From JBAVEL01 sp049587715 (GTDB taxonomy: Bacteria; Bacteroidota; Ignavibacteria; UBA10030; UBA6906): a stretch of DNA of 33,023 nt. The stretch spans positions 1-33,023 of the forward strand of contig JBAVEL010000156.1 of the NCBI GenBank assembly GCA_049587715.1, in the 5' to 3' direction. The notes under the pieces were generated by a model. The model searched no databases. It was not told the DNA's origin and saw only the letters and a list, made by a program, of their open reading frames with translations. Positions 14,840 through 23,048 of the stretch are shown one piece after another. Each line of letters starts with the position of its first letter. Position 1 is the stretch's first letter. Both the position numbers and the translations under genes were made by a program.

Positions 14840-16236
14840 GGGTTCCCTCCTTCCCGCCCGGAATGTCCCCCGGGGTGCGACGGCTGGGCCCCCTCCACCA
14901 CCGCCTTCACCTCTGCAATGGAGACCACGGGCAGAACCCGGACAAAGAGGAGGATCAGGGTGAAGAAGAGCCCGAAACTGCCCACCAGGATGCCCGCGTC
15001 ATAGAGGGACGGAACATAATGGCCCCAGCTGGAGGGCAGGAAGTCGCGGGATAGCGACGTCACCACGATCACAAAGCGCTCAAACCACATGCCGACGTTC
15101 ACGACAATCCCGATCACGAACATGGCGGGGAGCGAGCGGCGAATGCGCCTCGCCCAGAAGAGCTGCGGCGCAATCACGTTGCAGGACACCATAATCCAGT
15201 ATGCCCATGCGTAGGGTCCCAACGCCCGGTTGACGAAGACAAACGTCTCAAACTGGTTGCCGCTGTACCACGCGATGAAGAACTCCATCGCATACGCATA
15301 CCCCACCATGCTTCCCGTCAGGATCATCACCTTGTTCATCTTCTCCAGGTGGTCCAGAGTAATGATGTGTGTCAGGCCGAACAGCCGCCGAACGACCACC
15401 AGGACGTTCTGGACCATGGCGAAACCAGAGAAGACGGCCCCCGCCACGAAGTACGGCGGGAAGATCGTCGTATGCCAGCCCGGCAGGATCGATGCGGCGA
15501 AGTCGAAGCTCACGATCGTGTGCACCGAGAGCACCAGCGGCGTGGCGAAACCCGCCAGGATCAGATAGGCCTTTTCGAAATGCTGCCAATGCCGGTGGGA
15601 ATGCCGCCAGCCCAGGCTGCACACGGCGTAGATCGTCTTCCGGAGCGGCTGTGCCGTCCGGTCCCGCAGGGTTGCGAAGTCCGGGATCAGGCCCAGGTAC
15701 CAGAACACCAGCGAAACCGTGAAGTACGTGGAGACCGCGAACACGTCCCACAGCAGCGGGGAGGTGAAGTTCACCCACAGCGAGTGCTGGTTCGGATACG
15801 GCGTGAGGTAGGCGGACAGCCACGGCCTCCCCGTGTGGAGGAGCGGGAAGAGCCCCGCGCACATGACGGCAAAGATCGTCATGGCTTCCGCAAAGCGGGC
15901 GATGCCCGTTCTCCAGCGCTGGCGGAGGAGAAAGAGAATGGCCGAGATAAGGGTGCCGGCGTGCCCGATGCCCACCCAGAACACGAAGTTCACGATGTCG
16001 AAACCCCACGCGACCGGCTGGTTCACGCCCCAAACCCCCAGGCCTTCGGTGACCGTCACGAGCATGCAGAACACCCCCAAGCCCAGCATGGATCCGGTCA
16101 CGGACAGGGCCAGCCACCATGCCCGGGAGGGAGCGGTTTCCAGGGGACGCGCGATGGCCTCCTCGATGGCGGCCGCCCCGGGCCGCCCTTCCACCACCGG
16201 GGCCTCCCCGGCGTATTCCCCCGCGGGCGCGCTCAC
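14836..16236 (-). CDS. actC: Alternative complex III subunit ActC (NrfD family)
   Basis: This is a 466-residue membrane protein of about ten helices, starting at GTG 16236, which overlaps the actB stop (GTGA). Typical ActC/NrfD stretches are visible: VNQPVAWGFDIVNFVFWVGI, AGTLISAILFLLRQRWR, LFPLLHTGRPW, TPYPNQHSLWVNFTSPLLWD, LVLSVHTIVSFDFA and WYSGNQFETF. In the family these surround the quinol site on the periplasmic side and the proton-path residues. ActC oxidises menaquinol or ubiquinol and hands electrons to the iron-sulphur subunit ActB. The length matches known ActC proteins, and the C-terminal hydrophilic tail is short. Confidence 0.95.
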   Translation of the reverse strand: MSAPAGEYAGEAPVVEGRPGAAAIEEAIARPLETAPSRAWWLALSVTGSMLGLGVFCMLVTVTEGLGVWGVNQPVAWGFDIVNFVFWVGIGHAGTLISAILFLLRQRWRTGIARFAEAMTIFAVMCAGLFPLLHTGRPWLSAYLTPYPNQHSLWVNFTSPLLWDVFAVSTYFTVSLVFWYLGLIPDFATLRDRTAQPLRKTIYAVCSLGWRHSHRHWQHFEKAYLILAGFATPLVLSVHTIVSFDFAASILPGWHTTIFPPYFVAGAVFSGFAMVQNVLVVVRRLFGLTHIITLDHLEKMNKVMILTGSMVGYAYAMEFFIAWYSGNQFETFVFVNRALGPYAWAYWIMVSCNVIAPQLFWARRIRRSLPAMFVIGIVVNVGMWFERFVIVVTSLSRDFLPSSWGHYVPSLYDAGILVGSFGLFFTLILLFVRVLPVVSIAEVKAVVEGAQPSHPGGHSGREGGNP

Positions 16237-19200
16237 GCGGATCCGTCTCCGGGTGTGTTCCTGAGTTTCGCCATGTATGTCACGTTGGGCCGGACGTTCA
16301 GCATTTCCAGCACGCGGTATCCGAGATCGTGCGCCTGACAGACCCCCACCCGGGACGCAGGGTCGCCGGCGTCTCCGAACACGATGGCCTCGGCGGGACA
16401 GGCATCCTGGCAGGCCGTCCGGACCTCATCCCCCCGCACGGTGCCGCCGCGGGCGGACGCCAGCCTGCGCGCCTCCATGATGCGCTGAATGCAGAAGGTG
16501 CATTTCTCCATCACACCCCGGGACCGGACCGTCACCTCCGGATTCATGAGCAGGGGATGCGGATCCCCCGTATAGAACCCCTCCGCCAGATGGTCCCGCC
16601 AGTCGAAGAAGTTGAACCGGCGGACCTTGTACGGGCAGTTGTTGGAGCAGTACTTCGTTCCCACGCACCGGTTGTAGGTCATCTGGTTCAGGCCGTCCGG
16701 ACTGTGGGTGGTCGCCACCACCGGACAGACATTCTCGCAGGGGGCGTGGTCGCAATGCTGGCAGAGCATGGGCTGGTGGCTCAGGGAGGGATTCTCCTCG
16801 GTCCCCGCGTAGTACCGGTCCACCCTGATCCAGTGCATTTCCCGCCCCCGGCGGACCTGCTCCTTCCCCACCACCGGGATGTTGTTCTCGACGCTGCACC
16901 CGGCAACGCAGGCATTGCACGCCATGCACCTGTTCAGGTCAATGGCCATCCCCCATTTGAGCCCTTCGTAGGTCACCTCCGTGCTGATGCTGGTCTGTTC
17001 CGCACGCTCTCTCCGGAACATCCCGGGGTCCTCCCGGTAGGCCGCAAGGGTCGCTTCCCGAATGATTCCCCGCTTCAGGTGCAGGTCCTTCAGACTCGCA
17101 TCTTCCATGGCATGGTGCTCCTGCGTGGAGACCAGCTCCTGACGCGCCCCGGTCGGGCGCAGCCGCACCCCCTTCACGAACCTCCCGCCGGTGAAGCATG
17201 CCGCATCCATCAGGACACCGGCATGCGCCCCCACCCCTGTGCCGATGGGGCCGGCCTCCCACCGCCCGTATCCGAGGCTCAGGCAGACATACCCTTCCGC
17301 GAGACCCGGCTGCAGAAACACCGGCACGTGAACGGATCCGGCTGAGGTTTTCACCTCCACCAGGTCATCATCCGCCACCCCGAGGGAGCGGGCCGTGGAA
17401 GGAGAAACGGCGGCGTAGTTGTCCCAGACAATCTTGGAGACCGGGTGCGGAAGCTCCTGAAGCCAGCCGTTGTTGGCCCACCGACCGTCCCCCAGGAAGG
17501 GACTCTCCCCGAGGCCCAGCAGGAGCTCCTCCGTCTCCGTATCCGGGCGGATGGAAGCCAGAGCCGCCCCCCTGAAGGGCGCATGCGGCGGGGGGGGGGC
17601 GGGCATCCGCACGACCCCGTCGTGCAGAGCCCCGTACCAGAACGACCGGAAGTCCACCGCCGGCTTCAGGCGGGGGTAGACGTCCCTCTCCCATCGGCCC
17701 ATCAGGTAGCGGTGATAGGCGTCTTCGGTGAACGGCGCTTCTCCCTCCATCCAACGGAGTAGAACCGCCTCCTTCTGGCGCGTATCATGGAGGGGGGCTA
17801 TGACCGGCTGGCGGAGGGAAAGAACCCCCGGATCCACCGCACAATCCCCCCACGCCTCAAACGCATGATGAATCGGAAGCGTGTAGGTGCACAGACGGGA
17901 GGTCTCGTCCCGGGTCTCCGAAAGGCAAACGGACATGGGGACTGAGGCGAGCGCGCGCTCGTACCCCAGACCGGGAGGGAGCATGTAGGCCGGATTGGCG
18001 TCCAGGTGGATCACCATGCCCACTTCCCCGCCCCGCATCCTCCCGGCAAGCCGGCCGAAGTCCTCCCCTGAGGCCGTCTCCTGCAGCACCCCGGTCCGCC
18101 CCGCCCCTTCACAGACCCCCCCGTTTCCCAGAAGCTCGTTCAGGTAGTTCACCAGCACATGGATATCGGGATCCAGCCGGCTCCCGGCGTGAATCACCGA
18201 GCTCCCCCGATGCGCCATCAGGTCCGCAACGAGATGACCCAGGACCTCCTGATCCAGCCCGTGGCGGGCGGAGAAATCGGCAAGAGAGCGCGAGGCCGCC
18301 AGCGCGCGCACCGAGCTGTGGAGCTCGAAGGCCCCGCGCACGAGGGAGAGTTCGGCGAGCAGCGCCAGCACGAATCCCTTCTGCCGGTCCGGGCGCAGGC
18401 GCAGGAGGCAATCCGCGTTGGCGGCGGTGAGACTCATGGAGCCCTCCACCGCGTAGAGGCGGTTGAACTGCGGGGAGCGAAGGATGTCCCGGCGCGAGGC
18501 AAACCGCCGGATGTGCTCCACGGTGGCCCCTTCGGTACCCAGGAAATCGGACTCGAGGGCTACGATCACATCCGCCCTTTCCCAGGCGACACGCGGCACA
18601 TCTGCGGTGCCGTAGCAGCGCTTCCAGGCCGCGCGCCTGTTCCCCTCGCCGAAGAGCTCCAGGGCGTAGAACCGGACGGTTGGAAAGCGGGTGGCGAAAC
18701 CGTCCAGGAGGGCCGCCGCCGACGGCGAGGTCGTCCCCCCGCCGATGACGGCGATCTCCTTCCCCTCCCGGGTGCAGAAGGCCAGATGCCGGAGGATATC
18801 CCCGTCCGCCTGTTCCCAGGGGATCGGCACCCCTCCTTCCCCCCTCCCCGTGCGGAGAGGACTCCGGAGGCGGGACGGATCGTACAGGTCCATGATCAGG
18901 GCCTGACCCCGGGCACAGATCTTCCCCTGATTCAACGGGTGGTCCGGATTCCCTTCCACTCTGACGGGGCGGCCTTCCCGTGTACGGATCAGGATCCCGC
19001 AACCCTGCGGGCAGCCGGCGCAGGTGGAGGCATAGGCATCGGCAATCCCGGGTGTCGTCTCATCCGGTTTCCGGCCATGGGGAACGATCTCCCCTTTGTC
19101 CCTGTAGGCGGAGCATCCCGCCGCAGCGAAGGCCGCCGACGCCGCCGCCAGGGCCAGAAACCGCTTGCGGGAAAGGAGCGGGAGACTCACGTCGCCGGGA

Positions 19201-19328
19201 CCCTCCGCCCGTTCCCCCGGAAACCCGCCCCCCCCCGCGTTGTCCACGCCGGGGGGATCGCGAAGCTCCCTCACACTGCGCCAGTAGGCGGGGGGGTCGG
19301 GGGCGCCCCCGTAAACCCTGTCAGCCAT
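16233..19328 (-). CDS. actB: Alternative complex III iron-sulphur subunit ActB
   Basis: This is a 1031-residue protein. ATG 19328 begins the usual ActB leader (PAYWRSVREL at 13-22). An internal Tat-like segment follows, S53-R-K-R-F-L, with arginine-lysine in place of twin arginine, and then a hydrophobic run ending in AAAGC72. Residues 95-750 are the molybdopterin-oxidoreductase-like domain. It retains C103-x2-C106-x3-C110 and C138, a possible [4Fe-4S] site. The C-terminal part (about 790-1000) has the ferredoxin-like blocks CMACNACVAGC, CQHCDHAPCENVC, CVGTKYCSNNC, CTFC and CQDAC, which bind the four clusters of the complex. ActB carries electrons from the quinol site in ActC to the hemes of ActA. 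Confidence 0.95.
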   Translation of the reverse strand: MADRVYGGAPDPPAYWRSVRELRDPPGVDNAGGGGFPGERAEGPGDVSLPLLSRKRFLALAAASAAFAAAGCSAYRDKGEIVPHGRKPDETTPGIADAYASTCAGCPQGCGILIRTREGRPVRVEGNPDHPLNQGKICARGQALIMDLYDPSRLRSPLRTGRGEGGVPIPWEQADGDILRHLAFCTREGKEIAVIGGGTTSPSAAALLDGFATRFPTVRFYALELFGEGNRRAAWKRCYGTADVPRVAWERADVIVALESDFLGTEGATVEHIRRFASRRDILRSPQFNRLYAVEGSMSLTAANADCLLRLRPDRQKGFVLALLAELSLVRGAFELHSSVRALAASRSLADFSARHGLDQEVLGHLVADLMAHRGSSVIHAGSRLDPDIHVLVNYLNELLGNGGVCEGAGRTGVLQETASGEDFGRLAGRMRGGEVGMVIHLDANPAYMLPPGLGYERALASVPMSVCLSETRDETSRLCTYTLPIHHAFEAWGDCAVDPGVLSLRQPVIAPLHDTRQKEAVLLRWMEGEAPFTEDAYHRYLMGRWERDVYPRLKPAVDFRSFWYGALHDGVVRMPAPPPPHAPFRGAALASIRPDTETEELLLGLGESPFLGDGRWANNGWLQELPHPVSKIVWDNYAAVSPSTARSLGVADDDLVEVKTSAGSVHVPVFLQPGLAEGYVCLSLGYGRWEAGPIGTGVGAHAGVLMDAACFTGGRFVKGVRLRPTGARQELVSTQEHHAMEDASLKDLHLKRGIIREATLAAYREDPGMFRRERAEQTSISTEVTYEGLKWGMAIDLNRCMACNACVAGCSVENNIPVVGKEQVRRGREMHWIRVDRYYAGTEENPSLSHQPMLCQHCDHAPCENVCPVVATTHSPDGLNQMTYNRCVGTKYCSNNCPYKVRRFNFFDWRDHLAEGFYTGDPHPLLMNPEVTVRSRGVMEKCTFCIQRIMEARRLASARGGTVRGDEVRTACQDACPAEAIVFGDAGDPASRVGVCQAHDLGYRVLEMLNVRPNVTYMAKLRNTPGDGSA

Positions 19329-19551
19329 GGCCGCCCTCCCGGGTGATTCTGCGGGGAACCGCATCCCTGTGGGGGCGGATGCGCGCCGCCTCATCGCCGG
19401 AGGGAATACGGATGCCCGTGCCGGGGATCCGGGGCCGGCCCGGGAAAAGTCCTGTTCCTACAGCAAGAGCCGCCAGACAGGCCAGAAAGCCCCGTCTTGT
19501 GGCCGTTATCCGATGTTCAGGTTCCATGATGCGCTCGTCCGATCTCATCAT
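19321..19551 (-). CDS. Small twin-arginine signal protein between actA and actB
   Basis: This is a 76-residue protein. ATG 19551 overlaps the actA stop (ATGA), and its stop lies 8 bp inside actB, so it is framed by overlaps on both sides. The N-terminus has a textbook Tat motif, T18-R-R-G-F-L23, followed by the hydrophobic ACLAALAVGTGLF. Only about 38 mostly basic residues remain after the hydrophobic run (GIRIPSGDEAARIRPHRD and on). I find no cofactor motif and no family. It may be a small subunit of the complex, or a Tat escort for ActB, whose own motif is weak. Both ideas are inference from position. Confidence 0.65.
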   Translation of the reverse strand: MMRSDERIMEPEHRITATRRGFLACLAALAVGTGLFPGRPRIPGTGIRIPSGDEAARIRPHRDAVPRRITREGGHG

Positions 19552-20117
19552 CGATGGCAGGCGCTGCAATGCTCCGGGCCCCGCGCGATCCCGCCAATCC
19601 CCTTCAGCCGCTCAGGGGCGTTCCGGTGGCAGTCCAGGCAGGCACCCATCGTGAAGGGGGCCGTCTGGCTCACCGCCTCCATGTTCTCCACGGGCCCGTG
19701 GCAGGACCCGCAGGGGATTCCCTTCGCCACATGCACGCTATGGCCGAAGTAGGCATAGTCCGGCACCCTGTGGATGCGCTTCCAGCGCGGGCTTTCCCCC
19801 TTTTCATACAGAGCCGTGAGCTTCACGATCTCGGGACGGTTCTTGCGGGCCGCCGCATGGCAGTTCATGCATACCGCCGCCGGCGGGACGCCGGCGTGCC
19901 GTGAGACGGCCGCCCCCGTGTGGCAGTAGGCGCAGGCAATTCCCATGGTGCCTGCATGAAGGCGGTGCGAGAAGGCGACGGGTTGCGCGGGAGCATACCC
20001 CACCCCGTCCCTTTCCGCCCGGGAGAAGTAGTAGGTTCCCGCGAATCCCGCGGCCGCGGAAAAAACCAGAAGCGGAAGCCGCACCCGGAGGGCGTAGTCC
20101 CATCGGGGGAACTTCAT
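19548..20117 (-). CDS. actA: Alternative complex III pentaheme cytochrome ActA
   Basis: This is a 189-residue protein starting at ATG 20117, which is preceded by GAGGAG. The open frame continues far upstream without codon bias. One N-terminal helix (about 13-31, with no lipobox cysteine) anchors a periplasmic domain with five heme c sites: C62AYCH, C83MNCH, C136GSCH, C160LDCH and C184SACH. The chain ends one residue after the last site. The heme pattern and the FSHRLHAGTMGIACAYCH opening are diagnostic of ActA, the multiheme subunit that collects electrons from ActB. It is the first gene of the respiratory operon, and the upstream region holds its promoter. Confidence 0.95.
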   Translation of the reverse strand: MKFPRWDYALRVRLPLLVFSAAAGFAGTYYFSRAERDGVGYAPAQPVAFSHRLHAGTMGIACAYCHTGAAVSRHAGVPPAAVCMNCHAAARKNRPEIVKLTALYEKGESPRWKRIHRVPDYAYFGHSVHVAKGIPCGSCHGPVENMEAVSQTAPFTMGACLDCHRNAPERLKGIGGIARGPEHCSACHR

Positions 20118-20327
20118 GGTCTCCTCGGCGCGGATGACTCCGCGATCCTCCGCCCGGGTGCGAGCAGGCATGGCGGTTCGGGGATGGTGTGTCGAAGGGG
20201 GAGGAGCAGAGGCAAGGAAGTGCGCGTCTGTGCTGTGAACGACCCGGGATCCGGTTCCCCGCGCCAGGGGAGTCCCCCGCACCCCGCACGGGAATGCAGG
20301 ACTCCGGCGCGGATTCCATGCGGGTTC

Positions 20328-20356
20328 AGTATACGAAACTCCCGACAGGTTCGCAA
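20328..20356 (-). promoter_or_regulatory. Sigma70-type promoter of the alternative complex III operon
   Basis: Reading the minus strand, TTGCGA (20356-20351) and TATACT (20333-20328) are separated by exactly 17 bp. They match the consensus at four and five of six positions. Transcription would start near 20321, giving a leader of about 200 bases before actA. I see no further gene or named riboswitch in 20118-20320. This is the only good promoter seen upstream of the 14-gene operon. Confidence 0.65.
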
Positions 20357-20386
20357 TCCCGCCCGCCGGGCCGGACCGCCCCCGAC

Positions 20387-21382
20387 CTACATCCACCCCC
20401 TCCGGCGGAACACCCAGAGCATGCCGAAACCCACCGCGGCCATTCCCAGAGCGGCCACCGGAACGCCCCACTCCCAGTCGGAGCCGGGGAGATATTGAAA
20501 GTTCATCCCGAAGAACCCGGTAATGAAGCTCAGAGGCAGGAAGATGGTGGAGATGATCGTCAGGACCTTCATCACCTGGCTCAGGCGGTTGGAGGTGATG
20601 GAGAGGTAGGCATCCAGCAGGCCTGTCACCACGTCCCGGTAGGAGTCCGCAAGATCGCTCATTCTCACCAGGTGGTCGTACACGTTCCGGTAGTATACCA
20701 TTTCGTCCAGGGTAATGAGGGGGAACTCCCCCCGGGAAAGCCGGCTGAGCATCTCCCGCTGGTAGGCCGAAATCCGCCGGACCGTCATGATGTTCTTCTT
20801 GAGCTCCAGAATCGAGAACATGACATCCTGACCCGGCGCCTGAAGCACCCGCTCTTCGAGGGCATCAATGTCCTCATCCAGGGCATCCAGAATCGGGTTG
20901 TAGCTGTTGACGATGTCGTCGATGATCATGTGGAAGAGGAAATCCGGACCTTTCCCCAGCGCCTGGGGATTCTTGGCACAGGCCTGCACAGCAGAGACCA
21001 CCGCCGGGAGCCGGTTGTAGTGGTGCGTCACCAGGATCTTCTTGGAGAGAAAGGCGCTGAGCTGGGTTGTGCTGATCCCCATTGCAGGACCCGCATCCTC
21101 CATTCCCCTCGTGCGCTCGATCGGATTGAAAATAACCAACAGGTAGTCGCCGAAATCCTCCACCTTGGGGAGGTGGCCTTCCGGCTCCCTGCCCCGCTGG
21201 CAGTCTTCCACCGCGAGCGGATGGAGATCCAGCAGGGAAACGAGGACCGTTTCCTCCTCCGCCTCCGAGGGGTCCTCCAGATCCACCCAGATGACCCCCG
21301 CAGGGGAGGGAAGCTGCTGGGCCAGCTCCTTGATGGTGATCCGGCGGATTTCGTTTTCCGTGAAATGGAGTATCGAGACCAT
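20387..21382 (-). CDS. corA: CorA family magnesium/divalent cation transporter
   Basis: This is a 331-residue protein. The cytoplasmic N-terminal domain (about 1-260) has the family pattern VIWVDLEDPSEAEE, HPLAVEDCQ and PKVEDFGDYLLVIF, then the long helix with YRDVVTGLLDAYLSITSNRLSQVMK. Two C-terminal helices surround the signature GMNFQYLPGSDWEWG, that is G-M-N followed by the periplasmic loop. The protein ends with a basic tail on the cytoplasmic side (RRRGWM). CorA pentamers take up Mg2+, and sometimes Co2+ or Ni2+, along the membrane potential. ATG 21382 lies 9 bp after the preceding gene and follows AGGA. It is the last gene of the peptidase/radical SAM cluster. Confidence 0.95.
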   Translation of the reverse strand: MVSILHFTENEIRRITIKELAQQLPSPAGVIWVDLEDPSEAEEETVLVSLLDLHPLAVEDCQRGREPEGHLPKVEDFGDYLLVIFNPIERTRGMEDAGPAMGISTTQLSAFLSKKILVTHHYNRLPAVVSAVQACAKNPQALGKGPDFLFHMIIDDIVNSYNPILDALDEDIDALEERVLQAPGQDVMFSILELKKNIMTVRRISAYQREMLSRLSRGEFPLITLDEMVYYRNVYDHLVRMSDLADSYRDVVTGLLDAYLSITSNRLSQVMKVLTIISTIFLPLSFITGFFGMNFQYLPGSDWEWGVPVAALGMAAVGFGMLWVFRRRGWM

Positions 21383-21391
21383 GGGAGGGTC

Positions 21392-23035
21392 CTATCGTCG
21401 CAAGCGGTAGAGTGACAGGGGGAGCCCGCGGGGTCCGCACGGTGAACTCTCCAGCAACACCAGGGTCTCCTCGGGATGCCGCAGCAGGGACCGGATGAGG
21501 GCCATCCGGGGCTCCGTGTCCACCACGTAGTCCACAGCCTGCGCCCTGAGATACTCCTCCAGCCGCCCGCCCTTCCAGGCATGCAGAGCCGGCCGGTTCA
21601 CGGCGCCCTCCAGGTGGAGAATCCGCTGGGGAGCCAGGAATGCCACCTGGGCCCCCTCCCACATGGCCACGCGGGCACGGGGGTCCAGGTGCCCCCGCAT
21701 CCACATGCCCAGGTCATGGTAGCTGCAGACCCCGCCTGCGGAGAACCCGGCGTCTTCCCCCGCCGTCGCAACGTCCGCACGCTCCGCCGTCCAGTCCGCC
21801 CACCGGGCCAGGAAAGGCGAAGCATACCAGATCCCGAGCCCCAGCACGATGAGGCCTCCCGCCACGCGCGCCCTGTCCACCACCAGCCCCAGGAGGCGCC
21901 GGATGGCAGGGACGGCCACGACCAGGAGAACCGCTCCCAGGGGGAGGAGATAACGGTCGAACGCCCAGACCGCGGGGAGGACTCCCACATAGAACGAGAG
22001 GAGCGCAATCCCGTAGAAGGCGCCGAGCAGAATGAAATAGTGAAACCCGCCCGGCGAAGGAACCCGGAACGAGAGGCCGCCGATCAGGGAAAGGAGGACC
22101 AGGGAGCCCGCCAGAAAGACCGCCAGCGGATCCGGGAGTCCGAAGGGGGCAAGCAACTGCGCGAACGGGTGGCTGAGGCACACCGCGAAGACGGCCTGGA
22201 CGGCGGTCAGGACATTGCCGGCCGGCCCGCTGATGGCACCGGGCTGGAGCGGGGCCCCCACCACGGCCGCAATGCCGCCATCCGGAAGCACAGATCCCCC
22301 GGTCGCCAGGTTCAGGGAGGCCGCCAGAGCAACGGCGCAGACCGCCGAGGCAGCCGTCCACCGGAGGGCAGTGCTGAACGCCCGGGCGTGCTGGGGGGTC
22401 CGCCGCCCCCGTATCACCAGCGTCAGAACGAGCCCGGCCACAAGCGCAAGCATATCCACACGGGCAAGGACGCTGGCGCCCGCAAGAAACCCCAGGATCC
22501 GTCCGTCCCTCGGGGTGAAGGAGTCGTTGAACCTCATGAAGGAGGAGAAGACGAGGAGGAGACACAGCAATTGCAGCACCGTCTCCAGGCCGTTGTTCCC
22601 GAATTTCAGCAGCGGAAGCCACCAGGCAAAGAGAAAGGAGGCCAGCAGGCATTCCGACCGGCCGCAGGACCTCCGGCAGATTTGCGCCAGAAGGAGCATA
22701 CAGACGAACGAGACCGCCACCTGGATGGAAAGGAGCGCCCGCAGCGCGCCGGCACTGCCTCCCCCGAACACGAACGAACACCCGGTACAGAGCACCTGGT
22801 GCAACGCGTGAAACCCGTTGGTGGGGGTCTCACCGTCGGCCGTCCATCCCCGCCCCTGGGCTACGTTGGCGGCGATGTTCATGTAGTAGAAGCAGTCGTT
22901 CTCCAGGAGTCCGGGGATTTCCAGCAGTTGCTCGAAATCCACCCATACCAGCATGATCCGGAGAAGGAACGGGAGGACGGCGAGAGCAATGACGACCCGC
23001 TCCCACATCCGCACCGGCGATGGCAGGGAAAACAC
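21392..23035 (-). CDS. GT-C type integral membrane glycosyltransferase-like protein
   Basis: This is a 547-residue protein starting at GTG 23035 with GGAGG six bases upstream. After the first helix the loop reads ENDCFYYMNIAANVAQG, then TPTNGFHALHQV. This is the acidic, aromatic first periplasmic loop and TNGFH motif seen in GT39/ArnT-like polyprenyl-phosphate sugar transferases. About ten to twelve helices follow (up to about residue 410). A soluble C-terminal domain (about 420-547) contains SYHDLGMWMRGHLDP, VAMWEGAQVAFLAP and VVDTEPRM, resembling the periplasmic tails of such proteins. It is likely to move a sugar from a lipid-linked donor to a lipid, glycan or protein. The substrate is unknown. 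It follows the radical SAM gene by 13 bp. Confidence 0.75.
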   Translation of the reverse strand: MFSLPSPVRMWERVVIALAVLPFLLRIMLVWVDFEQLLEIPGLLENDCFYYMNIAANVAQGRGWTADGETPTNGFHALHQVLCTGCSFVFGGGSAGALRALLSIQVAVSFVCMLLLAQICRRSCGRSECLLASFLFAWWLPLLKFGNNGLETVLQLLCLLLVFSSFMRFNDSFTPRDGRILGFLAGASVLARVDMLALVAGLVLTLVIRGRRTPQHARAFSTALRWTAASAVCAVALAASLNLATGGSVLPDGGIAAVVGAPLQPGAISGPAGNVLTAVQAVFAVCLSHPFAQLLAPFGLPDPLAVFLAGSLVLLSLIGGLSFRVPSPGGFHYFILLGAFYGIALLSFYVGVLPAVWAFDRYLLPLGAVLLVVAVPAIRRLLGLVVDRARVAGGLIVLGLGIWYASPFLARWADWTAERADVATAGEDAGFSAGGVCSYHDLGMWMRGHLDPRARVAMWEGAQVAFLAPQRILHLEGAVNRPALHAWKGGRLEEYLRAQAVDYVVDTEPRMALIRSLLRHPEETLVLLESSPCGPRGLPLSLYRLRR

Positions 23036-23048
23036 GAATGGCCTCCGC

